Source of the DNA: Candidatus Nitrosocosmicus agrestis
GTDB taxonomy: Archaea; Thermoproteota; Nitrososphaeria; Nitrososphaerales; Nitrososphaeraceae
Assembly: GCF_008389435.1 (NCBI RefSeq)
Contig: NZ_VUYS01000003.1
Location: forward strand, 1 to 64,000
Direction: 5' to 3'
DNA length: 64,000 bases
Numbering within the stretch: position 1 is the first letter of the stretch; each line of letters starts with the position of its first letter. The notes beneath the pieces are model-generated. The model ran no database searches and was not told where the DNA came from. It was given only the letters and a program-made list of their open reading frames with translations. This document shows, piece by piece, positions 18,102 through 27,333 of this stretch. A program made the position numbers and the translations under genes.

Positions 18102-19598
18102 TCAGAGGTATTTTCTGACATCAATGCTGTCCGCTCCTGGAATTTTTGCTACCTCAAACCTTTCTCTGTCTTTTAAAAGAGAAATGGTTGCATCTATTCC
18201 AAGCTTTGTAGTCAGCAAATTTTTTTGGTCACTTGATGGGTCCAGACTTGAACCTTTTGTATTTGGTATTATGATAAAATCTTTGTCTGCTTGAGTCCTA
18301 GTGGATATGGCGTAATCAACCTCCACAGGGTCTAAAGGGTTGATGTCGTCATCTACTACTATGGCCGATTTAAGTGATGGATGGCCTGCAAAAGCTGCAA
18401 GAATTGCATTTTTTGGCTCTCCTTCAAGCCTTTTCTTTATTTGTATTACTGCTGATAGCCAATTGCTTCCTCCATCTGATAAATGTACCATCTTTGTAGT
18501 AGGAACAGTATTTTTTACCACACTAAAGATTTTGGCTTCTATTGGTAGTCCCATTAAGAGTCTATGTTCAGTATAGCCTGGCAATATATCATAATAAATT
18601 GGATTATCTCTATACCAAATTTTACCTACCTCAAAAACTGGTTGCATTCTTATAAAATCATATGTCCTAAGCATTTCTACCATACGTTCTTCTGCGACCT
18701 CATCATACAAAATCCTTCCTTCTATAACAATCTCGCTGTTCTTTGGAATTTGTAAATTTGAATAATTATTATTTGTCAATTGCAAATTGCCATTTAGCAA
18801 ATAATTTGCAATTGATAGCTCGTCTATTCCGTAGGCTGCCTGGTACGCCGCAGCAATATTTACAGCCGGATGGAGACCAATAACTATACATATCTTTAAA
18901 TCTTCCTTGTGTTCTTTGGCAAAAGTAAAACATTTGTGCAGATGTCTGCCTTCGACCATCCTAATTACCATTTGACTATTGTTTAGCAGTAACATTCTAT
19001 GAATCGATGAATTTTGGCTTCCACTTTCTTGATCTTTAACATAAACAGTGGATGATGTTATAAAAGGACCAGAGTCTTTCTCAAAATGAGTAACAATAGG
19101 TAAATCGTACAAATTCTTGGTATCGTTATTATAAAAAGGTGCATTTGCAGAAATTTTCTTTGGAAAAAACTCTTGGCCAATATTGGCAAAGTTAGATATC
19201 TTTGCCTGCTTATTTGATGATTCCACTGCGTACAAAAAACGTTGTCTTGTTCCCAAAATATTGCATACAACATTAAATTTTGATTCATCCACATTGGTAA
19301 ATAACACTGCTTCTTTTTTGTCAAATTTACTCACAATGGCAGCAAGTTCAAACTTCTTTTTAACTTTCTTATTTATAGTTAAGAGTTCCTTTTTGCTCCT
19401 TATGTATTGCAAAAAACTTCTCAAATCTTGTACCGAATCTACCTTGTTCTCTATCGCCTCAGAGCTATCCGTTTCTTCCATGTGTTTAGATGAAGAACTT
19501 GATTTTGATGTATCCAGATTCTGTGCCCATTTTCCCTCCTTATTGAAGTCGCCAACATTAATTGAATTTTTAATATAATTTTTTGCTACTTTCATCAT
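18102..19598 (-). CDS. UbiD-family decarboxylase, candidate anhydromevalonate phosphate decarboxylase
   Basis: 498 residues. After a ~55-residue Ser/Lys-rich extension comes a complete UbiD fold. Marks are PIVTHFEKDSGPFITSS, VRMVEGRHLHKCF-like segments, LHPAVNIAAAY, IVIEGRI-(x4)-E-x2-EE, PGYTEHRLLMGLP and the C-terminal DRERFEVAKIPGA. The Glu residues after IVIEG match the usual prenylated-FMN catalytic Glu positions, although the common EGPFGE wording is replaced. In archaea with the modified mevalonate pathway a UbiD homologue converts trans-anhydromevalonate 5-phosphate to isopentenyl phosphate. Both subunits of the preceding enzyme, phosphomevalonate dehydratase, lie at 49.7-51.3 kb in this window, which supports that role. 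It abuts the upstream gene with no spacing, so the two are co-transcribed. UbiX is not seen here. Confidence 0.8.
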   Translation of the reverse strand: MMKVAKNYIKNSINVGDFNKEGKWAQNLDTSKSSSSSKHMEETDSSEAIENKVDSVQDLRSFLQYIRSKKELLTINKKVKKKFELAAIVSKFDKKEAVLFTNVDESKFNVVCNILGTRQRFLYAVESSNKQAKISNFANIGQEFFPKKISANAPFYNNDTKNLYDLPIVTHFEKDSGPFITSSTVYVKDQESGSQNSSIHRMLLLNNSQMVIRMVEGRHLHKCFTFAKEHKEDLKICIVIGLHPAVNIAAAYQAAYGIDELSIANYLLNGNLQLTNNNYSNLQIPKNSEIVIEGRILYDEVAEERMVEMLRTYDFIRMQPVFEVGKIWYRDNPIYYDILPGYTEHRLLMGLPIEAKIFSVVKNTVPTTKMVHLSDGGSNWLSAVIQIKKRLEGEPKNAILAAFAGHPSLKSAIVVDDDINPLDPVEVDYAISTRTQADKDFIIIPNTKGSSLDPSSDQKNLLTTKLGIDATISLLKDRERFEVAKIPGADSIDVRKYL

Positions 19599-19934
19599 TT
19601 ATTCCTCTACTGCTGATAGCACCTTTTCATTGATTATCTTCATGTCTTCTAGTTGTAATTTATTTTTTGTGTGAAGTGAAATCATGCAGATTCCATTTTT
19701 CATCAAAGAAATTCTTGAAGATAAGGTATCGATAAATAACTGATCGTTTTTATCTGGTATCACTTTAGCGGTATTTGATTTGTTTGTTACAGCTAGTGAA
19801 ACCGAAATCGAACCCAACTTTAATTCAGTCTCTGAAATTGAAATGAAGAATCCGTTATCATATTTTAGAATATTAATCAAAAACTTTCTTCCAAAAGAAT
19901 CAGAATGTGCCTCAAAAGATGTGAAAATTGACAT
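19599..19934 (-). CDS. Proteasome assembly chaperone 4 (PAC4)-like protein
   Basis: 111 residues. The pattern of an N-terminal strand region (KYDNGFFISISETELKLGSI), the SLAVTNKS segment, then DQLFIDTLSSRISLMKNG and ICMISLHTKN with a terminal helix (IINEKVLSAVEE) follows the layout of PAC4/Psmg4-like proteins. These help assemble the 20S proteasome. The match is from pattern only and could be coincidental. Its stop codon immediately precedes the start of the UbiD-family gene, so the two form an operon. The start at ATG 19934 faces the divergent small gene at 20026, so the 91 bases between them hold both promoters. Confidence 0.45.
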   Translation of the reverse strand: MSIFTSFEAHSDSFGRKFLINILKYDNGFFISISETELKLGSISVSLAVTNKSNTAKVIPDKNDQLFIDTLSSRISLMKNGICMISLHTKNKLQLEDMKIINEKVLSAVEE

Positions 19935-20025
19935 TGTAATAGGTAAAAGAAATAATACTATTCTTGTTAAATCTTTCCATTCAATCTATACTTATATTAT
20001 GAGGAAATAACATTAGACTTTATCA

Positions 20026-20199
20026 ATGAAGATTTTACAGATTGATAACACAACTTATAAAAGATTACAATCCTTGCTCGATGAATTTATCTCTATAAAG
20101 CAACAAGATGTGGATATGAATGATTTGTTAAATGAATTAATCGATAATTATCAAGAATCTCACTGGGGTGCCCTTGGAGCTGGAGCTGGAGGTGGGTAA
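20026..20199 (+). CDS. Small helical protein with glycine-rich tail
   Basis: 57 residues from ATG 20026 to TAA 20197-20199. It reads MKILQIDNTTYKRLQSLLDE, then a second helix (DVDMNDLLNELIDNYQESH), then the tail WGALGAGAGGG. The first part looks like a ribbon-helix-helix or antitoxin-type module (strand KILQID, then two helices), which would make it a DNA-binding dimer. The Gly-rich end is flexible. It lies 90 bases before mre11 on the same strand and may share a transcript, but its link to repair is unproven. Confidence 0.55.
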   Translation: MKILQIDNTTYKRLQSLLDEFISIKQQDVDMNDLLNELIDNYQESHWGALGAGAGGG

Positions 20200-20289
20200 G
20201 TTGCTTAATCAGGGTAGGCGGATAGACGAGTAAACTAGTTGATTAAAAAAATTAATGAATAAAATAAGGATTTGATCTAAATTTCCTAG

Positions 20290-21588
20290 TTGCTCATTTC
20301 TCATATCTCGGATATCCATCTAGGTTATGCCCAGTTTAACCTGCAAGAAAGAGAAGAGGATTTATACGAAGTATTTGATGAAGCTATCGATAAATCTATC
20401 AATGAACATGTAAGAGCGGTGATTCTTGCTGGCGATATTTTTCACAATCCAAAACCAAATGGCGCAGCAATTATAAGGCTGGCACGACAGTTAAAAAAAC
20501 TTAAAGAAAAATCCATACCTGTTTTGTTTATTTTAGGTGAGCATGATATTAGCAGATCAAATGATGTTCCGTTGCCATACTTATTTCATAACTTGGGACT
20601 TGCAAGAAGACTTAAACCCGATACACCATTGCAAGTTGACAACACACTTTTCTACGGTTTTAATAAGGAAAGAAGATCGAATATCGATGGTGGTTTATTG
20701 GGGCCATTTAAGAAATTGGAATTAATTCTTAAAAGTGATGTCGAAAAATACTCTATAGAAAACAGAAACCCAAAAAAGATTTTGGTATTACATCAAGGTT
20801 TGTCTGATTTTAATAAATTTGCTGGGGAGATCCAATCAAGTGACCTACCTAAGGGATTTGATTATTATGCAATGGGTCACTATCATGATCATATTGAAAA
20901 GTCCTTTCCTTATCTAAATGGTGGAATAGTAGCATATCCTGGCTCCATAGATCTTGGCCATAACGAAATAATTTCAAACGTTGAAAAGGGGTTTATAATT
21001 GCAGATACTTCAGGCGAATCTAACAATATAAATATCAACTGGATAAGGCTTGATAGACGTCGCCCCCAATTAGAATACTATATTGATTATTCCAATTTAC
21101 AGACCAACATTGATACTATTTTAGAAGAAACGAAAAGATTTGATAAAATGCCTGTAGTAAACTTGAATATAAATGGTAGCGAAATTGATCAAAGGATTTT
21201 AACCAAAAGTCTTGCAACTTTGGAAAATTCTGTATTATACTATAATTGGAATATTCGTGATGAAAAGTCAATGGATACCACCGGTTATTCTTTTGACTCG
21301 GTTAAGACTTTTGAATTAGAAAAAGAATTATCGATCTTGATTAAAAAGTCTCTATCAAAGGATCATTTGGTTGAATTGTCATTGGATTTGATGAACATGA
21401 TTAATGAATCTGATTCAAGTACAGAACCTAAATACAATGAATCCTTTAACAAGTATCGAAAAAATGAAATCATCGACCATTTGTGGAAAGCGTATGAGAA
21501 TAACAAACTAATTTATGATTCAAAACAACTAGACGAGGAAAAAGGCGGAGCAATAAAACGCTATGATAAAAAAACTAATATTGAATAA
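20290..21588 (+). CDS. mre11: DNA double-strand break repair nuclease Mre11
   Basis: 432 residues starting at TTG 20290. All calcineurin-like phosphoesterase motifs are in order: DIHLG (D8, H10), GDIFHNPK (D49), GEHD (83-86), LHQG (H168) and GHYHDH (H197, H199). In most Mre11 proteins the third motif is GNHD with a metal-binding Asn, whereas here it is Glu84. The C-terminal ~200 residues form the capping and Rad50-binding parts. Mre11 with Rad50 trims DNA ends (3'-5' exonuclease and endonuclease) before homologous recombination. The gene overlaps rad50 by 26 bases, so translation is coupled. Confidence 0.95.
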   Translation: MLISHISDIHLGYAQFNLQEREEDLYEVFDEAIDKSINEHVRAVILAGDIFHNPKPNGAAIIRLARQLKKLKEKSIPVLFILGEHDISRSNDVPLPYLFHNLGLARRLKPDTPLQVDNTLFYGFNKERRSNIDGGLLGPFKKLELILKSDVEKYSIENRNPKKILVLHQGLSDFNKFAGEIQSSDLPKGFDYYAMGHYHDHIEKSFPYLNGGIVAYPGSIDLGHNEIISNVEKGFIIADTSGESNNININWIRLDRRRPQLEYYIDYSNLQTNIDTILEETKRFDKMPVVNLNINGSEIDQRILTKSLATLENSVLYYNWNIRDEKSMDTTGYSFDSVKTFELEKELSILIKKSLSKDHLVELSLDLMNMINESDSSTEPKYNESFNKYRKNEIIDHLWKAYENNKLIYDSKQLDEEKGGAIKRYDKKTNIE

Positions 21589-23713
21589 TTTTCTGTCGCA
21601 TACAAAAACTACGCTTGATTTTCATCCGGGAATCACGGTATTTGTTGGACACAATGGCTCTGGAAAATCCAGTATTATAGATTCTATTACCTTTGCCCTT
21701 TTTGATGAACATACCCGCAAATCGAACAAAAATCTATTGAGTAGGGGATTTGAAGGATTCATCAATAATGAGTCAGGTTCATACGTTATTATGGATTTTT
21801 CAGTCGGATCCAATCATTATAGGGTACAGAGACAGATAGATTCCCAGGGACGTCTAGTTTCAGCTAAACTAGATCAAATGATAAAGGAAGAAAAACGATC
21901 AAAAACCATCGTAGGCAATGAGCGTGGTTATAGACAAGTCATTTCTGGAGAAAGAAAACAACTGGGCGAGTCTGTAATTAAAGAAGTAGAAAAGGTATTG
22001 GATATGAGCTATACTAAATTGCAAATTGCTGGTATAATTCAGCAAGGTGAGATGAGCAAAATAATCGATTCGCAACCTAGAGAATTTAAAGAACTATTAA
22101 ATAACATGATTGGCCTTGACCGATTAGATAATTCGCATTTGCATATGCATGGAATTATTGAAGAATTCAGAAAATCTCTAAGAAACAAAACTGGGGGATA
22201 TGACGATAATCATCTTGATGGTTTAAACTTGAAAATAAAAGACAATAAATCTAAAATTCTAAAATCTCGTCAATTGCTGGATGACGTGATGGTTAAAGTA
22301 TCTAACGTTGCCAAAGAACTGAGTAAATTAGACAATGAGATCGAAGTATTGGAACCTAAAATAATCAAACTCTCCGAGCTAAAGTCCTTGGAAAATTTGC
22401 TAGCGAACTATTTCAAGGAGAGATCAAGGTCTTTGAAGGTTGAAATTGACAAACTAGGTAGAATGATAAACGAGGTGGAGAATGCTTTAGATGTTTTGGA
22501 AAATAAAGACGAAGTCTTGATAACGATACAAATGGTTTCCTCTGAAAAGGATGATGTAAATAAAAAGTTAACCGATATCTCTGGAGAAATTGGAAAGTTA
22601 GAGGGATTGACCGAATGTGCAAGTAAGCTCCAGATTAAAGACGGAAAATGCCCTGTGTGTAACTCAAATATACTCTTTCTTAATCAAATGTTTGATGTCG
22701 GACATATCGCAACAGAGCTTAAACAAAAGATTCATCTAAAATCTAAAATGAGTTCTGAATTGAGTAACCTTAATAGGGAAGAACTTGATCTCAAGAAGAA
22801 AGAAAGAGCAATAGTAGCTGCAGAGAGAACAATACAAAACTATGACTATAATCCTTCCGTACAAATTAACTCTTTAAAGGACAAGTTGTATAAATTAGAG
22901 AAGGATTTTCAGACTGTTCATGATCTTGTTCCTGAGAGCCTTGATAAAGTTGAATTGTCGGCATACAAAGTGGATGAATATTCTTCTGACTTGATAGATA
23001 AAATAGCGAATTTAAGAGATGATGTGGTTGATGTGGATTCAAATCTATTTCAGCAAAAGAAGATAACCAAAAACAAGGTATCAAATGATCTGATTGAATT
23101 GCATAAGGATCGAGCAGTATTGGAAAAAACAATTATTGATCTAGAAAAGGAGACTTCACTTACAGATTCTTTAATTTCAAAGATAGAAAGTGTGTCACGG
23201 TTTATTGATGATCTAGAAAAAATTAGATCAAGGGTATTTAATAGAGACGGTATTGTGAGCTCTAGTTTAAGGACTTTTGCCATGAATCTTATTTCTTTAA
23301 AGGCTTCAGAATACATTCAGATATTCAATGTGGGTCTATCAAGGATTTCATTGATCGAAAAACCACGTGAAATCAAGATCGTGTGTTATGGTAAAAGGGG
23401 GAAAGTAGATACTGTTTCCTTAAGCGGGGGTGAAAAAGTTGCAGTCTCATTGGCCATCAGACTTGGTATTTCGTTTTTAATGGGATCTTCTAAAACCGAT
23501 TTCATCATATTGGATGAACCAACTGCTAACTTGGATGAAGAAAGGAGAAAGACGTTTGTAAAGATTATTTCAGATGTTTTTAATAAAGGGACCAGTCCAT
23601 TAAATCAATTGATCATTATTACTCATGATGAAGAAATATTTGAAAATTCTGAAATTGAGCAAGTATATAAATTCGAGATGACTGAAAGAGGATCCTCTGT
23701 TAAAGGCATTTAG
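21563..23713 (+). CDS. rad50: DNA repair ATPase Rad50
   Basis: 716 residues. Walker A GHNGSGKSS is at 29-37, the Q-loop region follows near IIQQGEMSKII, coiled coil runs ~190-360, the zinc hook CPVCN is at ~363, and coiled coil returns to ~570. ABC signature LSGGEKVAVSLAIRL (~620), Walker B FIILDEPTANLD (~647) and a His-switch region (IITHDEE) follow. Two molecules clamp DNA and join through the hook to form the Mre11-Rad50 complex. Most archaeal Rad50 proteins are 850-1000 residues, so the coiled-coil arms here are short. It is the second gene of the operon. Confidence 0.96.
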   Translation: MIKKLILNNFLSHTKTTLDFHPGITVFVGHNGSGKSSIIDSITFALFDEHTRKSNKNLLSRGFEGFINNESGSYVIMDFSVGSNHYRVQRQIDSQGRLVSAKLDQMIKEEKRSKTIVGNERGYRQVISGERKQLGESVIKEVEKVLDMSYTKLQIAGIIQQGEMSKIIDSQPREFKELLNNMIGLDRLDNSHLHMHGIIEEFRKSLRNKTGGYDDNHLDGLNLKIKDNKSKILKSRQLLDDVMVKVSNVAKELSKLDNEIEVLEPKIIKLSELKSLENLLANYFKERSRSLKVEIDKLGRMINEVENALDVLENKDEVLITIQMVSSEKDDVNKKLTDISGEIGKLEGLTECASKLQIKDGKCPVCNSNILFLNQMFDVGHIATELKQKIHLKSKMSSELSNLNREELDLKKKERAIVAAERTIQNYDYNPSVQINSLKDKLYKLEKDFQTVHDLVPESLDKVELSAYKVDEYSSDLIDKIANLRDDVVDVDSNLFQQKKITKNKVSNDLIELHKDRAVLEKTIIDLEKETSLTDSLISKIESVSRFIDDLEKIRSRVFNRDGIVSSSLRTFAMNLISLKASEYIQIFNVGLSRISLIEKPREIKIVCYGKRGKVDTVSLSGGEKVAVSLAIRLGISFLMGSSKTDFIILDEPTANLDEERRKTFVKIISDVFNKGTSPLNQLIIITHDEEIFENSEIEQVYKFEMTERGSSVKGI

Positions 23714-23788
23714 GTAAACTAAACATTAATTTGTTTTGAGCAGAAAATATTAATACACTACTTGCTCATATAGACTTACATATCAGCA

Positions 23789-24019
23789 ATGAAGCTAACC
23801 AGATTGCCACGAGAGGCACGTAGAACTCGGAAACCCAAGCAAGAAAATTGGACTAAATATCCATCAAAATCACTATGGATTCAGTGTACATATCATAGAT
23901 GCAATTACTGTTGGCGTTATTCTGGAGGTAAGAATTGGGCAGAATGTCCGATATGCCATACCATCAGTAAGGTTTCAGTTGCTCGAAAATATTATAAATT
24001 CAATAATCCTGAGATGTGA
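23789..24019 (+). CDS. Small zinc-ribbon protein
   Basis: 76 residues with a basic N-terminus (RLPREARRTRKPKQ) and two Cys pairs, C-x5-C-x2-C (CTYHRCNYC) and CPIC, about 20 residues apart, followed by a Lys/Arg end. This is a zinc-ribbon arrangement with a nucleic-acid-binding charge. It begins 75 bases after rad50 on the same strand, with an ATG following an AT-rich leader and its own probable promoter (ATATTAATACAC region). Its role in end processing is only suggested by position. Confidence 0.65.
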   Translation: MKLTRLPREARRTRKPKQENWTKYPSKSLWIQCTYHRCNYCWRYSGGKNWAECPICHTISKVSVARKYYKFNNPEM

Positions 24020-24082
24020 ATCTAATTCTATATAGAACTAAAATTACATTATCACAACCTGCAAGTATTTTGCTTTCTTTTT

Positions 24083-24376
24083 TCATTCTCCAATGAAATA
24101 TGAGTTTTCTTTCTGAGCAACTATCAACTGTAAGTTGTTACCATTCGGTAAGGGTTCGCTATGATTGTTTGGTTTATTTTCTTGATTACAAATTTTTTCC
24201 AAGTCATTATATATTAATAAAGTTTTTTCTTCCCCAAATTTTTTAGGAATTGTCTGAAGATAGAAATTTAATGAATACAAGTCTTTAAATGATTCTTCAT
24301 TAAGTTTTAACAAATTTTCGTCATATAAAATCAGGGAAATTTCTTGAATATACCTTGTTATGAGTGCAATTTTCAT
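24083..24376 (-). CDS. Uncharacterised protein downstream of herA
   Basis: 97 residues, acidic and partly helical (ISLILYDENLLKLNEESFKDLYS, LLIYNDLEKICNQEN), with a polar C-terminal linker. It starts 51 bases after the herA stop and is probably the second gene of that operon. NurA, the usual HerA partner, is about 300 residues or more with conserved acidic nuclease motifs, so this cannot be a full NurA. It might be a small partner of HerA. No family is recognised. Confidence 0.5.
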   Translation of the reverse strand: MKIALITRYIQEISLILYDENLLKLNEESFKDLYSLNFYLQTIPKKFGEEKTLLIYNDLEKICNQENKPNNHSEPLPNGNNLQLIVAQKENSYFIGE

Positions 24377-24427
24377 GATCTTAATTTTGGAATGTGGATA
24401 TTAATTTGTATTTTTATTCCCCGTATA

Positions 24428-26044
24428 TTATTCTATGAACTCTTCCTCAATATATTCTTCCCTAATGTGAGACTGGCTGTCTTCAATAGCCATTTCCTTT
24501 TTTTCATCTATTTCTTTCCATTCATTTACTGGATCGGGGTCTTTTCCCATAGTTCTTTCGACAACCTCATCAATTTTTATGAAGGAAGGTAAATTAACCC
24601 ACTGTCCAACCAACAATGCCTCACCAGGATTTAAGGAAGGTAATTGTTCGATTATCTTTCCGTTAATGGATTCACTTGAAGATTCTATTTGTGATTGATC
24701 TTCTTGTTGCACTAATTTCATTATAGCCAGAGATCCCATTTGACTTAAGACATTTGGATCCAAAGTTCTGGGTCGCTGTGAAACTATTATCATTCCTACA
24801 CCGAATTTTCTGCCCTCTCTGGCCACTTTGGATGCAATATATTTTGTATCTGTGTTCTCACTCTTGGGGATAAAAACATGAGCCTCTTCTATTACTACTA
24901 TGACTGGGCCGTGAAATAAGATTTGAGTAGATGTACCCCCATTTGTTTTCATACCATGACTTTTGGCCAATTTTCTTTGATATAGAATTGATTCTAAATA
25001 GAAAGATATTGCTACATTGGCCTGTTTTTCTGTAAATTCTATTAGATTTATTATATTTATACATCCTTCCCTAATTTGTGAAACTGGATCTAACGCGTCA
25101 GCTACAAGAATGTTGTCGAACCGTCTTCTCGCATCTTTTATTTTGTCTAGAACTCTCTCTGAGGATGAAGAAAATCTTTTCTCTTTTATTCCTATGTGTC
25201 TAATATTATCTTCTAAATATTCCCAAAAAGGATCACCTATCTTCTTCTTCAATTCATCATCTTCAAAGGCTTTTAGCAATATTGTATTCTGTATATCGGC
25301 ATTTTCTCTTATTTCAATAACTTCTCCAAACTTGTCTGCTGGAAGCAATCTGGGATTAATCTGTGCCTGGACAAAGTTAACATTCTTTCCACTTAGAAAT
25401 CTGTACTCGTCGTGATAGTCGAAAATAACCATTGTCCCTGGAATATTTGCGACTGATTTAGCTATGACGGAAACAAGGTTACTTTTTCCCATACCTGTCA
25501 TCGCTAAAATACCAAGGTGTCTTGCTGTAAGCTTGTTTGTATTTACACACACGTTGACATTGTTATTCCTGAGCAATGTTCCGATTTTGATCCATGATCC
25601 ATCTTCTGAATCAAAAATTTTACTGAGAACCTTTCTATCGGCTCTAAATACCTCTGTTCCAGGAAGGGGTGGAATTTCAGGTAATATAGCTTTTGATTTT
25701 ACTAGTTGTTCTTCAACCCCTAAAATCTTTACATTTACTTTGAAACTCTTGTCTCTCTTATTTATTTCCGCTACTATTTTGCTTTCTACTGCCTCTTCAA
25801 AATTAGAAATTTCATTTAATGCATCACTCTTAATAAAACAAGATTCTACGACACCTAAAATTGATTTATTTTGATTGTTAATTATGGTTATATATTCTCC
25901 CAATCCGATGGGCTCCTTGCCTTCAAATGTAATATATCCAGGCTTGGTAACTCCTATAACTATGCCCAAAAGGTCTCTATCCTTATTTTCATTGGATTGA
26001 TTCTCCTTCTGGCCGACCTTTAGTCCATTGGTATATTCCATCAA
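24428..26044 (-). CDS. herA: DNA double-strand break repair helicase HerA
   Basis: 538 residues. An N-terminal HAS-barrel domain (~25-120) is followed by a RecA-like FtsK/HerA ATPase. Walker A TGMGKSN is at ~183-189, MVIFDYHDEYRFL follows. Walker B with catalytic Glu is VIVVIEEAHVFIP (~370), with SQRPRTLDPNVLSQ as sensor/arginine-finger region. HerA forms a hexameric ring that moves on double-stranded DNA and, with NurA nuclease and Mre11-Rad50, makes the 3' overhang for recombination. Convergent placement beside mre11-rad50 is the classic archaeal neighbourhood, but nurA itself is not in this window. Met1 and Met2 are both possible starts. Confidence 0.94.
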   Translation of the reverse strand: MMEYTNGLKVGQKENQSNENKDRDLLGIVIGVTKPGYITFEGKEPIGLGEYITIINNQNKSILGVVESCFIKSDALNEISNFEEAVESKIVAEINKRDKSFKVNVKILGVEEQLVKSKAILPEIPPLPGTEVFRADRKVLSKIFDSEDGSWIKIGTLLRNNNVNVCVNTNKLTARHLGILAMTGMGKSNLVSVIAKSVANIPGTMVIFDYHDEYRFLSGKNVNFVQAQINPRLLPADKFGEVIEIRENADIQNTILLKAFEDDELKKKIGDPFWEYLEDNIRHIGIKEKRFSSSSERVLDKIKDARRRFDNILVADALDPVSQIREGCINIINLIEFTEKQANVAISFYLESILYQRKLAKSHGMKTNGGTSTQILFHGPVIVVIEEAHVFIPKSENTDTKYIASKVAREGRKFGVGMIIVSQRPRTLDPNVLSQMGSLAIMKLVQQEDQSQIESSSESINGKIIEQLPSLNPGEALLVGQWVNLPSFIKIDEVVERTMGKDPDPVNEWKEIDEKKEMAIEDSQSHIREEYIEEEFIE

Positions 26045-26322
26045 TTAATAGATAAGTACTTAGTGTTCTTTATATTATCATCTCTATGCATAATTTTCTT
26101 ATATGATAGAGAGATTTAATGAGATATAGACAGGATTGTTTTATCTTCGCCTAATAACATCAAAATTTTGACTATATTCTATCATCATCGTTTATTTATC
26201 ATGTTTGTTCAAAATAATTTCTTATTACAATCAACACCTATCAGATCGGGTAATTAGATCTTTAAAAAGCTAGGTATTTCATGGTTTTTATTTGCTATAA
26301 CATAATAATATTGTGATTTGAT

Positions 26323-27132
26323 GTGTCTATTTTAAATATTTTGAAAGAATGCGCTATTGCTGTGTTTGATGATACCAAGGATATTGTCGGGACCATCGAA
26401 GGAAAAGAGAAGTTCAACGTTGGAGCAGGTGGCGACATATCGACAAGAATAGACCTAAAAGCGGAAAGTGCTGTATTTGAGACATTAAAGAAAAATGGTT
26501 TCAAACCTACTATTATTGGGGAGGAATGTGGCGTAGTGGAAGGCAATGATAATGGATTTATAATAATGGATGGGATTGATGGTACTACAAACGCTAACAG
26601 TGGACTACCCTTTTACTGTTGTTCGCTAGCCTATTCACCTGACATACATCTTGCTTCTGTTACTGATTCTGTTGTATTTAATTTGGCAACTGGAGATATG
26701 TTTTATGCCGTTAAATCTCAGGGTTCTTTTATGAACGATATCCGAATTCATGTTGCCAAAGACTATTCTGCACCAATCAATGATATGGTTATCGGTTTGA
26801 ATATTTCTGGCCTTTCTGAAATACACTTTGGATCTATTTCTAAACTGGTTTCATCGGTAAGTCATATTAGACACTTGGGTGCAAATGCCCTCGAGTTATG
26901 TTATTTTGCTAGGGGATCTATCAATGCCTATATTGATATTCGAGACAAGATTCGAGCAATCGATATGGCTGCATGTTATTTGATAGCAAAGGAAGCAGGT
27001 GGTTTGATTTTTGATATTTCAGGAAATGTTCTCAATTGTAATCTTTCTGTAGACTCTAGGATGTCATTTATTGCAGTAGGCAATGAAAAAATGTATGGAT
27101 GGATTACTTCCTTACTTAAATTACCTGACTAA
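26323..27132 (+). CDS. Inositol monophosphatase / fructose-1,6-bisphosphatase family enzyme
   Basis: 269 residues starting GTG 26323 (an ATG two bases earlier is out of frame). The Mg-binding motifs of the IMPase superfamily are present: E-E-C after the IIG strand (IIGEECG), MDGIDGTTN (first metal site and phosphate loop), and IRAIDMAACYLIAKEAGG at the C-terminal domain. Archaeal members often act on both inositol-1-phosphate and fructose-1,6-bisphosphate, giving roles in polar lipid head-group or sugar synthesis. Substrate cannot be chosen from sequence alone. The gene stands alone, with a 280-base upstream gap. Confidence 0.87.
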   Translation: MSILNILKECAIAVFDDTKDIVGTIEGKEKFNVGAGGDISTRIDLKAESAVFETLKKNGFKPTIIGEECGVVEGNDNGFIIMDGIDGTTNANSGLPFYCCSLAYSPDIHLASVTDSVVFNLATGDMFYAVKSQGSFMNDIRIHVAKDYSAPINDMVIGLNISGLSEIHFGSISKLVSSVSHIRHLGANALELCYFARGSINAYIDIRDKIRAIDMAACYLIAKEAGGLIFDISGNVLNCNLSVDSRMSFIAVGNEKMYGWITSLLKLPD

Positions 27133-27333
27133 ATTATTTTATTGAAGGATTCTTACTTCGGACGTGCAAACAACAAGTCCAACTTATTAAAAACTGGTGT
27201 CAAGAATAATTTGGATTAAACGACTTTTATATCGGAATGGAGTTTGTGTATAACTCGCTATTTATTAAAATACTGAAACTCAATTTATTATAATGATAAA
27301 AGAATTTAATAACTCCTTTAAGGTATAAGCTGT

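Noticed and set aside
24083-24376. NurA candidate next to herA
   Set aside because: Only 97 residues with no acidic nuclease motifs. NurA should be three times longer.
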